A stretch of 38,718 nucleotides of DNA, from contig JAILOS010000082.1 in the NCBI GenBank assembly GCA_024690695.1, forward strand, positions 1 through 38,718. The letters run 5' to 3'. Each line of letters starts with the position of its first letter. Position 1 is the stretch's first letter. Positions 23,507 through 31,502 of this stretch are shown here, one piece after another. The notes below the pieces were generated by a model. It was not told the DNA's origin and searched no databases. It worked only from the letters and a program-made list of their open reading frames with translations. Source of the stretch: Oscillospiraceae bacterium. GTDB lineage: Bacteria; Bacillota_A; Clostridia; Oscillospirales; Oscillospiraceae. The position numbers and the translations under genes are program-made.

Positions 23507-23533
23507 TCCGCCCCGGGAAACCCCGGGGCGGAT
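23507..23533 (-). terminator. Terminator after paralogue 2
   Basis: GC-rich inverted repeat CCGCCCCGG...CCGGGGCGG with a short A-containing loop; on the - strand it is followed by AGATTTTTC. It separates paralogue 2 from the lipoprotein gene. Confidence 0.75.
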
Positions 23534-23565
23534 GATTTGCGCGGAGAGCTGCGGAGCGCCGCGGC

Positions 23566-24378
23566 TCAGCCGATGCTGCCAAGCAGGCTGCGCAGGAGGT
23601 AGATCGAGTTCATGGAGACCCAGCGGCCGTTGATCTTCAGCACGACCAGACTGATATCGTCCTCTTCGGGCTCGTCGAGCTCCTTGCCGGTGATCCTGGT
23701 GTCGACCGTCAGCTCATAGGCCTCGGAAATATCGGCCTTCTTGAGCGCCTTGCCGATGGCCTCCATATACTCGCCGAGCTTCTTCAGATCCTTGACGGAG
23801 ATATCCAGCTCTTCGGCCAGATCCTTCAGCTCGGAGTTCTTCATCTTCTTGAGCTCCTTGGCGGCGGCGAGATAGTTGTCGCCAACGCCCTTGACGGTGT
23901 TCTTGTAGCTCTTCAGATCGTCCTTGTCGACCTTGTCCTCGGATTCCTTGTCGTTCTTGTAGCTGATCTTGTAGTTCTTGCCGTACTCGTCCTGCTTTTC
24001 CTCGAAGTTTTCTTTCCAGCTCTCCGACCATTCCTCGCTGTCGTCCTTGAAGTCTTCGCCCTTGGACAGGATCTTCACGATCTTGGAGACGTTGCCCTTG
24101 TCGACGCCGTTGAGCAGGGTGCTGTAATACTTCTCTCTCGTCATGGTCTTCGCGTTGGCGAGCTTTTCCAAAGCCTTGACCGGCGCGTATTTGTTGTTGC
24201 CGCTGCCGGCGATCACGACGATCAGAACGATGACGAGGATAAGCGCGGCGGCGATGATGCCGATCTTCTTCAGGTCGAGCTTCTGCAGGAAGCCGGCCGC
24301 GCCGGCGCTGTGTCTGCCGGCGGTGAAGGCGCTGTCGTCAGCCGGCGGATTCGGAGCGGGGTTGTTGAAATCATCCAT
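23566..24378 (-). CDS. Membrane-anchored paralogue 2
   Basis: 270 residues. A Pro/Asn/Asp-rich cytosolic N-terminus (1-35) is followed by one TM helix (about 38-58), then an extracytoplasmic Lys/Glu-rich helical domain and a terminal beta stretch with VVLKINGRWVSMN. It is the most divergent of the four paralogues: it has NNKYAPVKALEKLA where the others have GGSYQ, and Ser replaces the usual Cys in the terminal WVC motif. It has its own promoter and terminator. Function is unknown. Confidence 0.75.
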   Translation of the reverse strand: MDDFNNPAPNPPADDSAFTAGRHSAGAAGFLQKLDLKKIGIIAAALILVIVLIVVIAGSGNNKYAPVKALEKLANAKTMTREKYYSTLLNGVDKGNVSKIVKILSKGEDFKDDSEEWSESWKENFEEKQDEYGKNYKISYKNDKESEDKVDKDDLKSYKNTVKGVGDNYLAAAKELKKMKNSELKDLAEELDISVKDLKKLGEYMEAIGKALKKADISEAYELTVDTRITGKELDEPEEDDISLVVLKINGRWVSMNSIYLLRSLLGSIG

Positions 24379-24422
24379 GGTCTGTTCTCCTTTACTGTTG
24401 TTTTGCGGCTTATACCGGATTT

Positions 24423-24452
24423 ATTGTAACGCAGGAACGCCCCCCGGGTCAA
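24423..24452 (-). promoter_or_regulatory. Promoter of paralogue 2
   Basis: On the - strand TTGACC (24447-24452), an 18-bp spacer and TACAAT (24423-24428). Confidence 0.65.
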
Positions 24453-24483
24453 GAAAAACCTTCCGGACAGGACGGGCGGCTCC

Positions 24484-25275
24484 TTACAGGATGATCCCGA
24501 CTCCCGCAAACTCGATCAGCTCCCAGCAAAGCCAGCAGCCGTTGACCTTGTAGACGTGCAGCGTCACGTCCTCTTCGTCCTCGTCATCCTTGCCGGAGTA
24601 CGTGACGGTGCACGCAAGCTCGTAGCCCTCGGTGACCTTGGCCTCTTCGAGCTTCTTGCCGAGTTTCCGCCCGGCTTCTGCGTACTTCTTCATGTCGGAG
24701 ACGGAGAGGTCGTCATCGTCGGCCAGCGCTTCCCAGTCGGCCTCGTCATAGTCGTCCATCTCCTCGACCCACTCGAGCAGCTCTTCCCCGGTATCCCGGA
24801 GATCGTCCCGGATTTCCTCCAGCGCTTCCTTATCGATCGTCTCCTTGCCGTCGACCCTGATCTTTACCTTGACGTCCCGGCCGTATTCGTCGACCAGCGC
24901 CTCGTGGTACTCCGCAAAGTCGTCCTCCAGGTCTTCCAGCATTTCCTTCCCGGATTCGCTCTTGCGCATGATCTTTACCATTTCGGCAAAGGCGCCGTCG
25001 TCGGCGCCGCCGAAGACGTCCTTTGCGAGCTCGTCGAAGCTGACGGACCCGGCCGTTATATACTTCTCGCAGGTATCGACCGCGGACTGATAGCTGCCGC
25101 CGCTTTCCTTGGCCTTCCCGCCTTTGCCCTTCTCGTCCTTCTCGGAAATCTCCTCGTCCCCGTCGTCCCGGTCCGAGCCGAGCCATTTGATCAGCCCGAC
25201 GGCCGCCAGCGCCAGCGCGGCGACGAGACCGACCAGCAGAATGATGATCACTGCGGTTTTGGATGCTTTTTTCAC
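24484..25275 (-). CDS. Membrane-anchored paralogue 3
   Basis: 263 residues from GTG 25275, which has AAGGAAGGAA upstream. Frames extending further upstream lack a ribosome site and overlap paralogue 4. One TM helix (about 7-29) is followed by an acidic linker (SDRDDGDEEISEKDEKGKGG), GGSYQSAVDTCEKY, an Asp/Glu-rich helical domain, and DVTLHVYKVNGCWLCWE at the end. It is closest to the lipoprotein (member 1), with a TM anchor replacing the lipid anchor. It lies 35 bp after paralogue 4. Confidence 0.75.
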   Translation of the reverse strand: MKKASKTAVIIILLVGLVAALALAAVGLIKWLGSDRDDGDEEISEKDEKGKGGKAKESGGSYQSAVDTCEKYITAGSVSFDELAKDVFGGADDGAFAEMVKIMRKSESGKEMLEDLEDDFAEYHEALVDEYGRDVKVKIRVDGKETIDKEALEEIRDDLRDTGEELLEWVEEMDDYDEADWEALADDDDLSVSDMKKYAEAGRKLGKKLEEAKVTEGYELACTVTYSGKDDEDEEDVTLHVYKVNGCWLCWELIEFAGVGIIL

Positions 25276-25310
25276 GGGTTCCTTCCTTCCTGCCCTGCGG
25301 GCGTCTTCAC

Positions 25311-26192
25311 TCAGAACAGCCGGTACAGGCCGCTTGCATAATACAGATCGCGGATCGACTGGACGCAGACCCACTTGCCGTTGATTTTCAGCACGTGCAG
25401 CGTCGAGCTGCTCTCTGTTTTGGCGTCGCTGCCCTTGACGGTGAAGGTGCAGCCGAGCTCGTAGCCCTCGCTGACCTTGACTCTTTCGAGCTTCTTGCCG
25501 ATCGCCTCCAGCTCCTTGACCAGCTTCTTCGCGTCGGACACGGAAAGCCCCAGCTCGTCGGCCAGGTCTTCCCATTCGTCTGCGGAATACTCGTCGAGTT
25601 CCTCGAGCTCATCCAGCAGATCGGTCCCGGCGTCGCGGAGCGTTCTCTGGACGTCCGCAAGCTCGTCCTCGTCGAGCTTTTCCTTGTCCTCGATCTTGTA
25701 CCTGATCTTGAAGTCTCTGCCGTAGCTGTCCGTCAGACTCTCGTAGTCGTCCTGCAGCTCCTCTTCCAGCGCGTCGAGCGAGTCCTGTATATAGTAGGTC
25801 TTCTTCGCGATCTTCAGCATACTGCGCAAGGCGCCGTCATCGACGCCGTTCAGCGTCAGCTCTATCGCGTCTTCGGCCTTGAGGCGACCGGTCGAATGGA
25901 GTTTGACGTAGTCGTCGACCGCGTCCTGATAGCTGCCGCCGCTGTTTTCCCTGTCCGACTTGCCGGAGCCGCCGGAGCTGCCGGAGCTGCCGCTGTCTCC
26001 GAGCGCGCCGATCAGTTTTACGGCGCCGAAGACCAGCAGCGCCAGCGCCAGCACAGCCGCGACACCGATCAGGATCTTTTTGAGCGCGCTGCCGCCCTTG
26101 CGCGGCGGCGTCGCTTCGCTGATGACCTCGTCGAGCGAGGGGTACCCCTCCTGCTGCGGGTTTTGCCGATGGAAGCTGTCGTTGGCTCCCAT
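25311..26192 (-). CDS. Membrane-anchored paralogue 4
   Basis: 293 residues, ATG after AGGGAGGAAAACGC. The cytosolic N-terminus (1-37) has a Gln/Pro-rich start like small zinc-ribbon-less anchors, then comes a TM helix (about 38-62), a Gly/Ser linker (SSGSSGGSG), GGSYQDAVDDYVKL, the charged helical domain with IEDKEKLDEDELADVQ, and a terminal STLHVLKINGKWVCVQ. It begins 12 bp after moaC, so it may be read through from the moa operon. The function is unknown. Confidence 0.75.
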   Translation of the reverse strand: MGANDSFHRQNPQQEGYPSLDEVISEATPPRKGGSALKKILIGVAAVLALALLVFGAVKLIGALGDSGSSGSSGGSGKSDRENSGGSYQDAVDDYVKLHSTGRLKAEDAIELTLNGVDDGALRSMLKIAKKTYYIQDSLDALEEELQDDYESLTDSYGRDFKIRYKIEDKEKLDEDELADVQRTLRDAGTDLLDELEELDEYSADEWEDLADELGLSVSDAKKLVKELEAIGKKLERVKVSEGYELGCTFTVKGSDAKTESSSTLHVLKINGKWVCVQSIRDLYYASGLYRLF

Positions 26193-26204
26193 GCGTTTTC
26201 CTCC

Positions 26205-26696
26205 CTATCGCGTCTCTTCTTCTCCGCTGCGGCGGTAATCCCCGTGCACGCCGCCGGATTTCTCCAGCAGGCGCAGGTCGGTGATCACGATATCCCGCTG
26301 CACGGCCTTGCACATGTCGTACACCGTCAGCGCCGCGACGCCGGCGGCGGTGAGCGCCTCCATCTCCACGCCGGTGCGCCCGGCGCAGCTCACGCTCGCG
26401 CGGATCTCCACCGCGTGCCGCGCCTCGTCCAGTGTCAGGCTGAGGTCGATCCCGCTGATCGCCACCGGGTGGGCCATCGGGATCAGGTCGGGGCAGCGCT
26501 TGGCGCCCATCACGCCCGCGATCTGCGCGACCGTGAGCACGTCGCCCTTTTTGACGCCGCCGCTGCGGATCAGCTCGAAGGTGCTCTCGTTCACCAGCAC
26601 GCGCGCGGCCGCGACGGCGCGCCGCTCGGTCACCGGCTTTTCGCCGACGTCCACCATCCGGGCGCGGCCCTGGTCGTTAAAATGCGTAAAATCCAT
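26205..26696 (-). CDS. moaC: Cyclic pyranopterin monophosphate synthase MoaC
   Basis: 163 residues, standard family length. Diagnostic segments are MVDVGEKPVTERRAVA, KRCPDLIPMAHPVAISG, AGRTGVEMEALTAAGVAALTVYDMCKA and LLEKSGGVHGDY. MoaC completes conversion of the MoaA product into cyclic pyranopterin monophosphate in molybdenum cofactor synthesis. It is the third gene of a leftward moaA-mogA-moaC set, 10 bp after mogA. No moaD, moaE or moeA is in the window. Confidence 0.96.
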   Translation of the reverse strand: MDFTHFNDQGRARMVDVGEKPVTERRAVAAARVLVNESTFELIRSGGVKKGDVLTVAQIAGVMGAKRCPDLIPMAHPVAISGIDLSLTLDEARHAVEIRASVSCAGRTGVEMEALTAAGVAALTVYDMCKAVQRDIVITDLRLLEKSGGVHGDYRRSGEEETR

Positions 26697-26706
26697 CGTC
26701 TGCCCC

Positions 26707-27207
26707 TCAATGCACGTGGAAACGGTCGGTCGAGCCCTCGGCGCTCAGCATGTCCATCGCGTGGACCAGCGCCTCGAGCACCGCCGCCAGGTTCTCCTTC
26801 GCCGCCTTCTCGCTGCCGGGGAGATTGACGATCAGCGTCCGGCCGCGGATGCCCGCCGCCGAGCGGCTGAGACAGCCGCGGGGCGTGATCTGCAGGCTCG
26901 CCCAGCGCATCGCCTCCGGGATGCCGCGCGTCTCCCGCTCGACGACGGCGAGCGTCGCCTCCGGGGTCACGTCGCGCGGGGAAAAACCGGTGCCGCCCGT
27001 CGTCACCACCAGGGAGAGCTTCTTTTCGTCGGCGCAGGCGATCAGCTCGCGGCGGATCTGCGCCTCGTCGTCGGGGACGATCGCGGTATAGCCGACCGCG
27101 AAGCCCGCTTCCTCCAGCATCCGGCGCACAGCCGGGCCGCTGGTGTCGGCGCGCTCGCCGCGCGCGCCCTTGTCGCTGACCGTGATGACGGCCGCCGTGT
27201 AGCTCAT
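26707..27207 (-). CDS. mog: Molybdopterin adenylyltransferase (MogA/MoaB family)
   Basis: 166 residues. The family signature TTGGTGFSPRDVTPEAT is present, with VITVSDKGARGERADTSG at the N-terminus and NLPGSEKAAKENL near the end, the usual adenylation-site segments. It adenylates molybdopterin before metal insertion. MoaB and MogA are hard to separate by sequence alone. It starts 4 bp after the moaA stop. Confidence 0.93.
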   Translation of the reverse strand: MSYTAAVITVSDKGARGERADTSGPAVRRMLEEAGFAVGYTAIVPDDEAQIRRELIACADEKKLSLVVTTGGTGFSPRDVTPEATLAVVERETRGIPEAMRWASLQITPRGCLSRSAAGIRGRTLIVNLPGSEKAAKENLAAVLEALVHAMDMLSAEGSTDRFHVH

Positions 27208-27211
27208 GGCT

Positions 27212-28165
27212 TTATCCTCCTATCCGGTTCATGCTGCGCTCGGCGCGGCTGCGCCGCTCGCTGGAGAGCTCTCCGTGCCAGAGAGGCTTGGCCAGGATAG
27301 CCTCGCGCAGCGTGTTTTTCATGCCTTCAAAATCCTGCCCCTTGAGACAGTGCGTGTCCGGCCCGTGCAGGCAGGGCTTGACCATGCCGTCGGCCGTGAT
27401 GCGGATGCGGCTGCACGCGCCGCAGAAATGGTCGCTGAGCGGGCGGATCAGCCCGACGCGGCCCTGCGCGCCCGGCAGCCGGTACAGCCGGGCCACGCCG
27501 CCGTCGTCCGGCGCGGGCTCGAGCTCGGGCAGCGCGCGCAGCACCGCCTCGGCCGAGAGGAAGGCCTCCGGCCCGAAGGGGCTGTCCTCGAGCATCGGCA
27601 TCAGCTCGATGAGGCGCAGATCCACCGGCCAGCGCCGCGTCAGCTCCGCCAGCGCGGGGATCTCCCCGTCGTTGAAGCCGCCGATCAGCACTGCGTTGAG
27701 CTTGATCCGCTCGAAGCCCGCGTCCAGCGCGGACTCGATCCCGCGCAGGGCGTCCTTCAGCTCGCCCACGCGGGTGATCGCGCGGAATTTATCGGCGTCC
27801 AGCGTGTCGAGGCTGATGTTCAGCCGCCGCACGCCCGCTTCGCGCAGCGACCGCGCGAGCGGCGGCAGCAGCGTGCCGTTCGTCGTCAGGCAGAGTTCCC
27901 GGATGCCTTCGACCGCGGCGCAGTCCCGGCAGAGGGAGACGATATTGGGCTTGACCAGCGGCTCGCCGCCGGTGAGGCGCAGCTTGTCGATCCCGAGCGC
28001 GGCCGCCGCGCGCACCGCGGTGACCGTCTCCTCCTGGGTGAGCATCTGCTCGTGCCGCTTTTTCGGCACGCCGTGCTCCGGCATACAGTAGCGGCAGCGC
28101 AGGTTGCACAGCTCCGTGACCGACAGCCGCAGATAATGGACATTCCGTCCGTAAGTGTCCAGCAT
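27212..28165 (-). CDS. moaA: GTP 3',8-cyclase MoaA
   Basis: 317 residues from ATG 28165 (MLDTYGRNV), placed after AAAGAGGGG. An upstream in-frame ATG has no such site. The N-terminal 4Fe-4S motif is C20-NLR-C24-RY-C27, with LTGGEPLVK as the SAM-binding GGEP. The second cluster uses C248, C251 and C265 in FCGACSRIRITADGMVKPC. The chain ends in the GG tail needed for MoaA activity. It catalyses the first step of molybdenum cofactor synthesis from GTP. Confidence 0.96.
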   Translation of the reverse strand: MLDTYGRNVHYLRLSVTELCNLRCRYCMPEHGVPKKRHEQMLTQEETVTAVRAAAALGIDKLRLTGGEPLVKPNIVSLCRDCAAVEGIRELCLTTNGTLLPPLARSLREAGVRRLNISLDTLDADKFRAITRVGELKDALRGIESALDAGFERIKLNAVLIGGFNDGEIPALAELTRRWPVDLRLIELMPMLEDSPFGPEAFLSAEAVLRALPELEPAPDDGGVARLYRLPGAQGRVGLIRPLSDHFCGACSRIRITADGMVKPCLHGPDTHCLKGQDFEGMKNTLREAILAKPLWHGELSSERRSRAERSMNRIGG

Positions 28166-28223
28166 GGACGACCCCTCTTTTCCGCCGCGCCCGGTCCGCG
28201 CGGCCATGCTTCTTCAAAAAATG

Positions 28224-28252
28224 ATTATAACGGTTTTTCACGCCGCGCACAA
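28224..28252 (-). promoter_or_regulatory. moaA operon promoter
   Basis: On the - strand TTGTGC (28247-28252), 17 bp, and a perfect TATAAT (28224-28229). Confidence 0.7.
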
Positions 28253-28355
28253 TAGTTTTCGTTTATTTCGTCTGCGGTTTTCGGCGGCGGCTTTGAACCG
28301 CCGCCGACAGGATCGAATGCAAGTGAAGAAGGCAAGAGGCAAAAAGACGAAGCAA

Positions 28356-28384
28356 GCGGGCGCAGGAAGAAGCCCTGCGCCCGC
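28356..28384 (-). terminator. Terminator after cysE
   Basis: GCGGGCGCAGG pairs with CCTGCGCCCGC around a 7-nt loop; on the - strand it is followed by TTGCTTCGTCTTTTTG, 34 bp after the cysE stop. Confidence 0.8.
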
Positions 28385-28417
28385 CGCGGATTGTTATAAA
28401 TTATATTGAATATTGCG

Positions 28418-29089
28418 TTACGCTTCCGGGCCCCGGCCCTCGGAATCGGCCTTTTCCTCCCGGTCCAGCCGCTTCTGCAGCTCGGTCACGGCGGCGCGCA
28501 GGCTCTTGAGCTCGGCGCTGACCGGGTCGGACACGCTGATCTGGTCCACGCTGCCGACGTAGTCCACCTTGTGCCCGTCGATGCGCACGACGCGCGCCGG
28601 GATGCCGACGGCGGTGCTGTTCGCCGGGATCTCGCCGAGCACGACGGAGTTGGCCGCGATGCGGCTGTTGTCGCCGACGCGGAAGGGGCCGAGCACCTTC
28701 GCCCCGGTGCCGATCAGCACGTTGTTGCCGATGGTCGGGTGGCGCTTGCCGGCGGCCTTGCCGGTGCCGCCCAGCGTCACGCCGTGGTAGATCAGGCAGT
28801 CGTCGCCGATCTCGGCGGTCTCGCCGATGACGATGCCCATGCCGTGGTCGATCACGAGGCGCTTGCCGATCGTCGCGCCGGGGTGGATCTCGATGCCGGT
28901 GCGGCGGCGGCTGGCCTGGGAGATCTGCCGCGCCAGAAAGCGCAGCCCGTGGAGCTGGCACCAGTGCGCCAGACGGTGGCTGCGGATGGCGCGCACGCCC
29001 GGATAGAGCAGCAGGATCTCCAGCGTGCTGCGCGCCGCCGGGTCTCTGGCCTTGTAGGCCGCGACCAGCTCTCTCATTTCCTGAAACAC
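28418..29089 (-). CDS. cysE: Serine O-acetyltransferase
   Basis: 223 residues from GTG 29089 ([19 protein letters not shown]), with GGGAGGAG upstream. The N-terminal helical domain is followed by the left-handed beta-helix of hexapeptide repeats: [61 protein letters not shown] and [28 protein letters not shown]. The catalytic His is in IDHG. A C-terminal charged helix extends beyond the usual core. It makes O-acetylserine, the cysteine precursor. It is divergent from guaA. Confidence 0.95.
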   Translation of the reverse strand: MFQEMRELVAAYKARDPAARSTLEILLLYPGVRAIRSHRLAHWCQLHGLRFLARQISQASRRRTGIEIHPGATIGKRLVIDHGMGIVIGETAEIGDDCLIYHGVTLGGTGKAAGKRHPTIGNNVLIGTGAKVLGPFRVGDNSRIAANSVVLGEIPANSTAVGIPARVVRIDGHKVDYVGSVDQISVSDPVSAELKSLRAAVTELQKRLDREEKADSEGRGPEA

Positions 29090-29137
29090 GATGCTCTCCT
29101 CCCGTCGGGGTATTCTATGCGGATTCGACAGGGCTTG

Positions 29138-29166
29138 ATTATACAACGCCCCCGCCCCGCTGTCAA
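29138..29166 (-). promoter_or_regulatory. cysE promoter
   Basis: On the - strand TTGACA (29161-29166), 17 bp, and TATAAT (29138-29143), both consensus hexamers. Confidence 0.85.
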
Positions 29167-29188
29167 CGCGGAGAATCGGCGGAAGCGG

Positions 29189-29218
29189 TTGACAAAGCGG
29201 GGAAAAGCGCGCTATACT
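29189..29218 (+). promoter_or_regulatory. guaA promoter
   Basis: TTGACA (29189-29194), an 18-bp spacer and TATACT (29213-29218), facing away from the cysE promoter 23 bp to the left. Confidence 0.8.
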
Positions 29219-29228
29219 GACAGCAATC

Positions 29229-29293
29229 GGAACGCCCGTTCCCGCGTCCCCGGTCGTCAGAGCCCGTCCCCTGGCATCGGCGGGCGCTTTTTT
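29229..29293 (+). promoter_or_regulatory. Possible transcription attenuator in the guaA leader
   Basis: CGGGCG (29281-29286) is followed by a T-run (29288-29293) and can pair with CGCCCG (29233-29238) or with GCCCG (29262-29266). CGCCCG itself can be sequestered in GGAAC-GCCC-GTTCC (29229-29242). These mutually exclusive pairings before the guaA ribosome site look like a terminator/antiterminator leader. No known purine riboswitch consensus is obvious to me. Confidence 0.5.
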
Positions 29294-29317
29294 ACAACTT
29301 GTCCATGGAGGAGCGTT

Positions 29318-30859
29318 ATGCAGAATCAGAAAGTTCTCGTTCTCGATTTCGGCGGCCAGTACAACCAGCTCATCGCGCGGCGCGTGCGCGAGTGCGGCGT
29401 CTACTGCGAGGTCAGGCCCTTTTCCGTGCCGCTGGAGGAGATCCGCGCCTTCGGCCCGATCGGCATTATCTTCACCGGCGGGCCCGGCAGCGTCTACGAT
29501 CCGGCCGCGCCCCACGTCGACCGCGGCGTGTTCGAGCTCGGCGTGCCGATCCTCGGCATCTGCTACGGCTGCCAGCTTCTGGCTCACGAGCTGGGCGGCC
29601 GCGTCACCGGCGCGCAGGACGATTCCGCGCGCGAATTCGGCAAGACGCTCACCTTCTTCGACACGGACTGCCGTCTTTTCAAGGGGCTCCCGGCGCAGAG
29701 CGTCACCTGGATGAGTCACGGCGACTATATGGCGAAGGTGCCGGAGAGCTTCCGGCTCGTCGCGCACAGCGAGGCCTGCCCCACCGTCGGCATCTGCGAC
29801 GAGGCGCGCGGCTTCTACGGCGTACAGTTCCACCCGGAGGTCAACCACACCGAGTTCGGCGCGGCAATGATCCGCAATTTCCTCTTCGAGGTCTGCGGCG
29901 CGCGCGGCGACTGGACGATGCGCGATTTCCGGCGGGAGGCCGTGAAAAGCATCCGCGAGCGCGTGGGCGAGGGGCGCGTGCTGCTGGCGCTGTCCGGCGG
30001 CGTGGATTCCTCGGTGCTGGCGGCGCTGATGGCCGAGGCCGTCGGCCGGCAGCTCATCTGCGTGTTCGTCGACCACGGCCTGATGCGCCTGCACGAGGGC
30101 GACGAGGTCGAGGCGGCCTTTGCCGACCGGCCCGTGCGCTTCGTGCGCGTCAACGCGCAGGAGCGCTTCCTGTCGAGGCTCGCGGGCGTCGTCGATCCGG
30201 AGCGCAAGCGCCGCATCATCGGCGAGGAGTTCATCCGCGTGTTCGAGGAGGAGGCCAAAAAGATCGGCCGGGTGGAATTTCTCGCGCAGGGGACGATCTA
30301 CCCGGACGTGATCGAGTCCGGTCTCGGCCACTCGGCGGTCATCAAGAGCCACCACAACGTCGGCGGGCTGCCGGAGCACGTCGATTTCAAGGAGATCATC
30401 GAGCCGCTGCGGCTGCTGTTCAAGGACGAGGTGCGCGCGCTCGGGCGCGAGCTGGGGCTGAGCGAGGCGCTGGTGGAGCGCCAGCCCTTCCCGGGGCCGG
30501 GGCTCGGCATCCGCATCATCGGCGAGGTCACGGCGGAGAAGCTGGAGATCCTGCGCCGGGCCGACTGGATCTTCCGCGAGGAGGTCGCGCGAGCCGGGCT
30601 GCAGAAGAGCATGGACCAGTATTTCGCGGCGCTGACGAATCTGCGCTCGGTGGGCGTGATGGGCGATCTGCGCACCTACGACTACGCCGTGGCGCTGCGC
30701 GGCGTGACGACGGGCGATTTCATGACCGCCGACTGGGCGCGCATCCCCTACGAGCTGCTCGACCGCGTTTCGAGCCGCATCGTCAACGAGGTGCGCGGCG
30801 TCAACCGCGTGCTCTACGACGTCACCTCCAAGCCTCCCGCCACGATCGAGCTGGAGTAA
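29318..30859 (+). CDS. guaA: GMP synthase (glutamine-hydrolysing)
   Basis: 513 residues, ATG after ATGGAGGAGCGTT. The N-terminal class I glutamine amidotransferase has the catalytic triad C82 in GICYGCQ (Cys where most homologues have Met at the fourth loop position), H172 and E174 in QFHPEV. The ATP pyrophosphatase has the P-loop S226-GGVDSS, and the C-terminal dimerisation domain holds [18 protein letters not shown] and ends [17 protein letters not shown]. It converts XMP to GMP. A separate terminator follows. Confidence 0.98.
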   Translation: MQNQKVLVLDFGGQYNQLIARRVRECGVYCEVRPFSVPLEEIRAFGPIGIIFTGGPGSVYDPAAPHVDRGVFELGVPILGICYGCQLLAHELGGRVTGAQDDSAREFGKTLTFFDTDCRLFKGLPAQSVTWMSHGDYMAKVPESFRLVAHSEACPTVGICDEARGFYGVQFHPEVNHTEFGAAMIRNFLFEVCGARGDWTMRDFRREAVKSIRERVGEGRVLLALSGGVDSSVLAALMAEAVGRQLICVFVDHGLMRLHEGDEVEAAFADRPVRFVRVNAQERFLSRLAGVVDPERKRRIIGEEFIRVFEEEAKKIGRVEFLAQGTIYPDVIESGLGHSAVIKSHHNVGGLPEHVDFKEIIEPLRLLFKDEVRALGRELGLSEALVERQPFPGPGLGIRIIGEVTAEKLEILRRADWIFREEVARAGLQKSMDQYFAALTNLRSVGVMGDLRTYDYAVALRGVTTGDFMTADWARIPYELLDRVSSRIVNEVRGVNRVLYDVTSKPPATIELE

Positions 30860-30948
30860 ACGGACTCCCGGCGCGGGCGGCGCGGTTTTGTCTGACGCGG
30901 CGTGAAACGGAAAGAAAACGGGAGAGGATCCCGATTGCGAAGGAATAT

Positions 30949-30982
30949 GGGCGGCGGGAAGTTGATCCCGCCGCCCGTTCTT
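30949..30982 (+). terminator. guaA terminator
   Basis: GGGCGGCGGGA (30949-30959) pairs with TCCCGCCGCCC (30966-30976), then GTTCTTT. Confidence 0.88.
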
Positions 30983-30983
30983 T

Positions 30984-31019
30984 ATGCCCATAAAAATGCC
31001 CATAAAAATGCCCATAAAA
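30984..31019. repeat. Three tandem 12-bp repeats (ATGCCCATAAAA)
   Basis: Exact copies at 30984-30995, 30996-31007 and 31008-31019, just after the guaA terminator. A variable-number tandem repeat is likely; no coding role is supported. Confidence 0.85.
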
Positions 31020-31119
31020 ATCTTTCCTCCCGCAGTGACACTCCGCCCGAAAAATGGATTACTATAGGTGAGGGCCCTTGAGGGGGCGCGACCTCTCCGC
31101 GCGCGGAAGCGGGCGCCAG

Positions 31120-31148
31120 TTGACAAGCGGGCCCGCGCCGGCTAAGAT
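31120..31148 (+). promoter_or_regulatory. Promoter of a predicted structured RNA
   Basis: TTGACA (31120-31125), a 17-bp spacer and TAAGAT (31143-31148). Start of transcription would be near 31155, directly before the folded region. Confidence 0.6.
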
Positions 31149-31154
31149 GGATCC

Positions 31155-31250
31155 CGACAAACAGGGGGCCCGTGCCGGCTGCCCGGCGCGGCCTTGCCGC
31201 ACGGCTTTGTCCGCGAGCGGAGAGCACCGACGCCGGGCGGCGCTCTTTTT
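31155..31250 (+). ncRNA. Predicted 95-nt structured RNA or leader upstream of spo0A
   Basis: After the promoter, GACAAA (31156-31161) pairs with TTTGTC (31206-31211), enclosing a hairpin CCGTGC (31170-31175)/GCACGG (31199-31204) extended by GGC/GCC. Then comes CCGC-GA-GCGG (31211-31220) and a terminator hairpin AGAGC...GCTCT ending in TTTTT (31246-31250). No convincing reading frame lies inside. It could be an independent small RNA or a terminated leader. I do not recognise a known class. Confidence 0.5.
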
Positions 31251-31277
31251 CGGTCGAACTCTGTAAAAAACAGGAAA

Positions 31278-31438
31278 TTCGACAAACTTCGACACGCTCT
31301 TCCAAATCCCGCGCAAAAAGCCTGTCGACTTTTCTTGCAGGCGCTCGAAACGTGCTGTATTATGTAAACAAGATCCCCGCGAAATTCGACAGTATTCTGT
31401 TGTTTCAAGTTGCTGAATATGGTAAATTTGCTTCGACA
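31278..31438. promoter_or_regulatory. Cluster of Spo0A boxes upstream of spo0A
   Basis: The 0A-box heptamer TTCGACA occurs perfectly at 31278-31284, 31288-31294, 31385-31391 and 31432-31438, and as the reverse form TGTCGAC (one mismatch) at 31323-31329. The first pair is spaced exactly 10 bp, one helical turn. Known Spo0A autoregulation makes this the likely autocontrol region. Confidence 0.8.
31335..31363 (+). promoter_or_regulatory. spo0A promoter (sigma-A-like)
   Basis: TTGCAG (31335-31340), 17 bp, and TATTAT (31358-31363), flanked on both sides by 0A boxes. This leaves a leader of about 130 nt before the ATG at 31503, inside which two more 0A boxes fall. Confidence 0.65.
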
Positions 31439-31502
31439 GGAAGGTTTTTGCTCTTCAAAACTTCAGCGCCGGTTTTGCGCCGCACATAGGGAGGAAACAG
31501 TT

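Noticed and set aside
29124..29130. A perfect TTCGACA Spo0A box in the cysE leader
   Set aside because: A single heptamer is expected several times by chance in a window of this size, unlike the cluster upstream of spo0A.
30984..31019. Short repeats as a CRISPR array
   Set aside because: The three 12-bp units are contiguous with no spacers and there are no cas genes; it is a simple tandem repeat.
28418..31126. A 902-codon open frame on the - strand covering guaA
   Set aside because: It is a GC-rich antisense shadow of guaA; only its last 223 codons (cysE) show protein family features and a ribosome site.
31078..31266. A 62-codon frame across the predicted structured RNA
   Set aside because: It has no ribosome site, starts before the promoter boxes, and its Arg/Ala-rich sequence reflects GC-rich hairpins.
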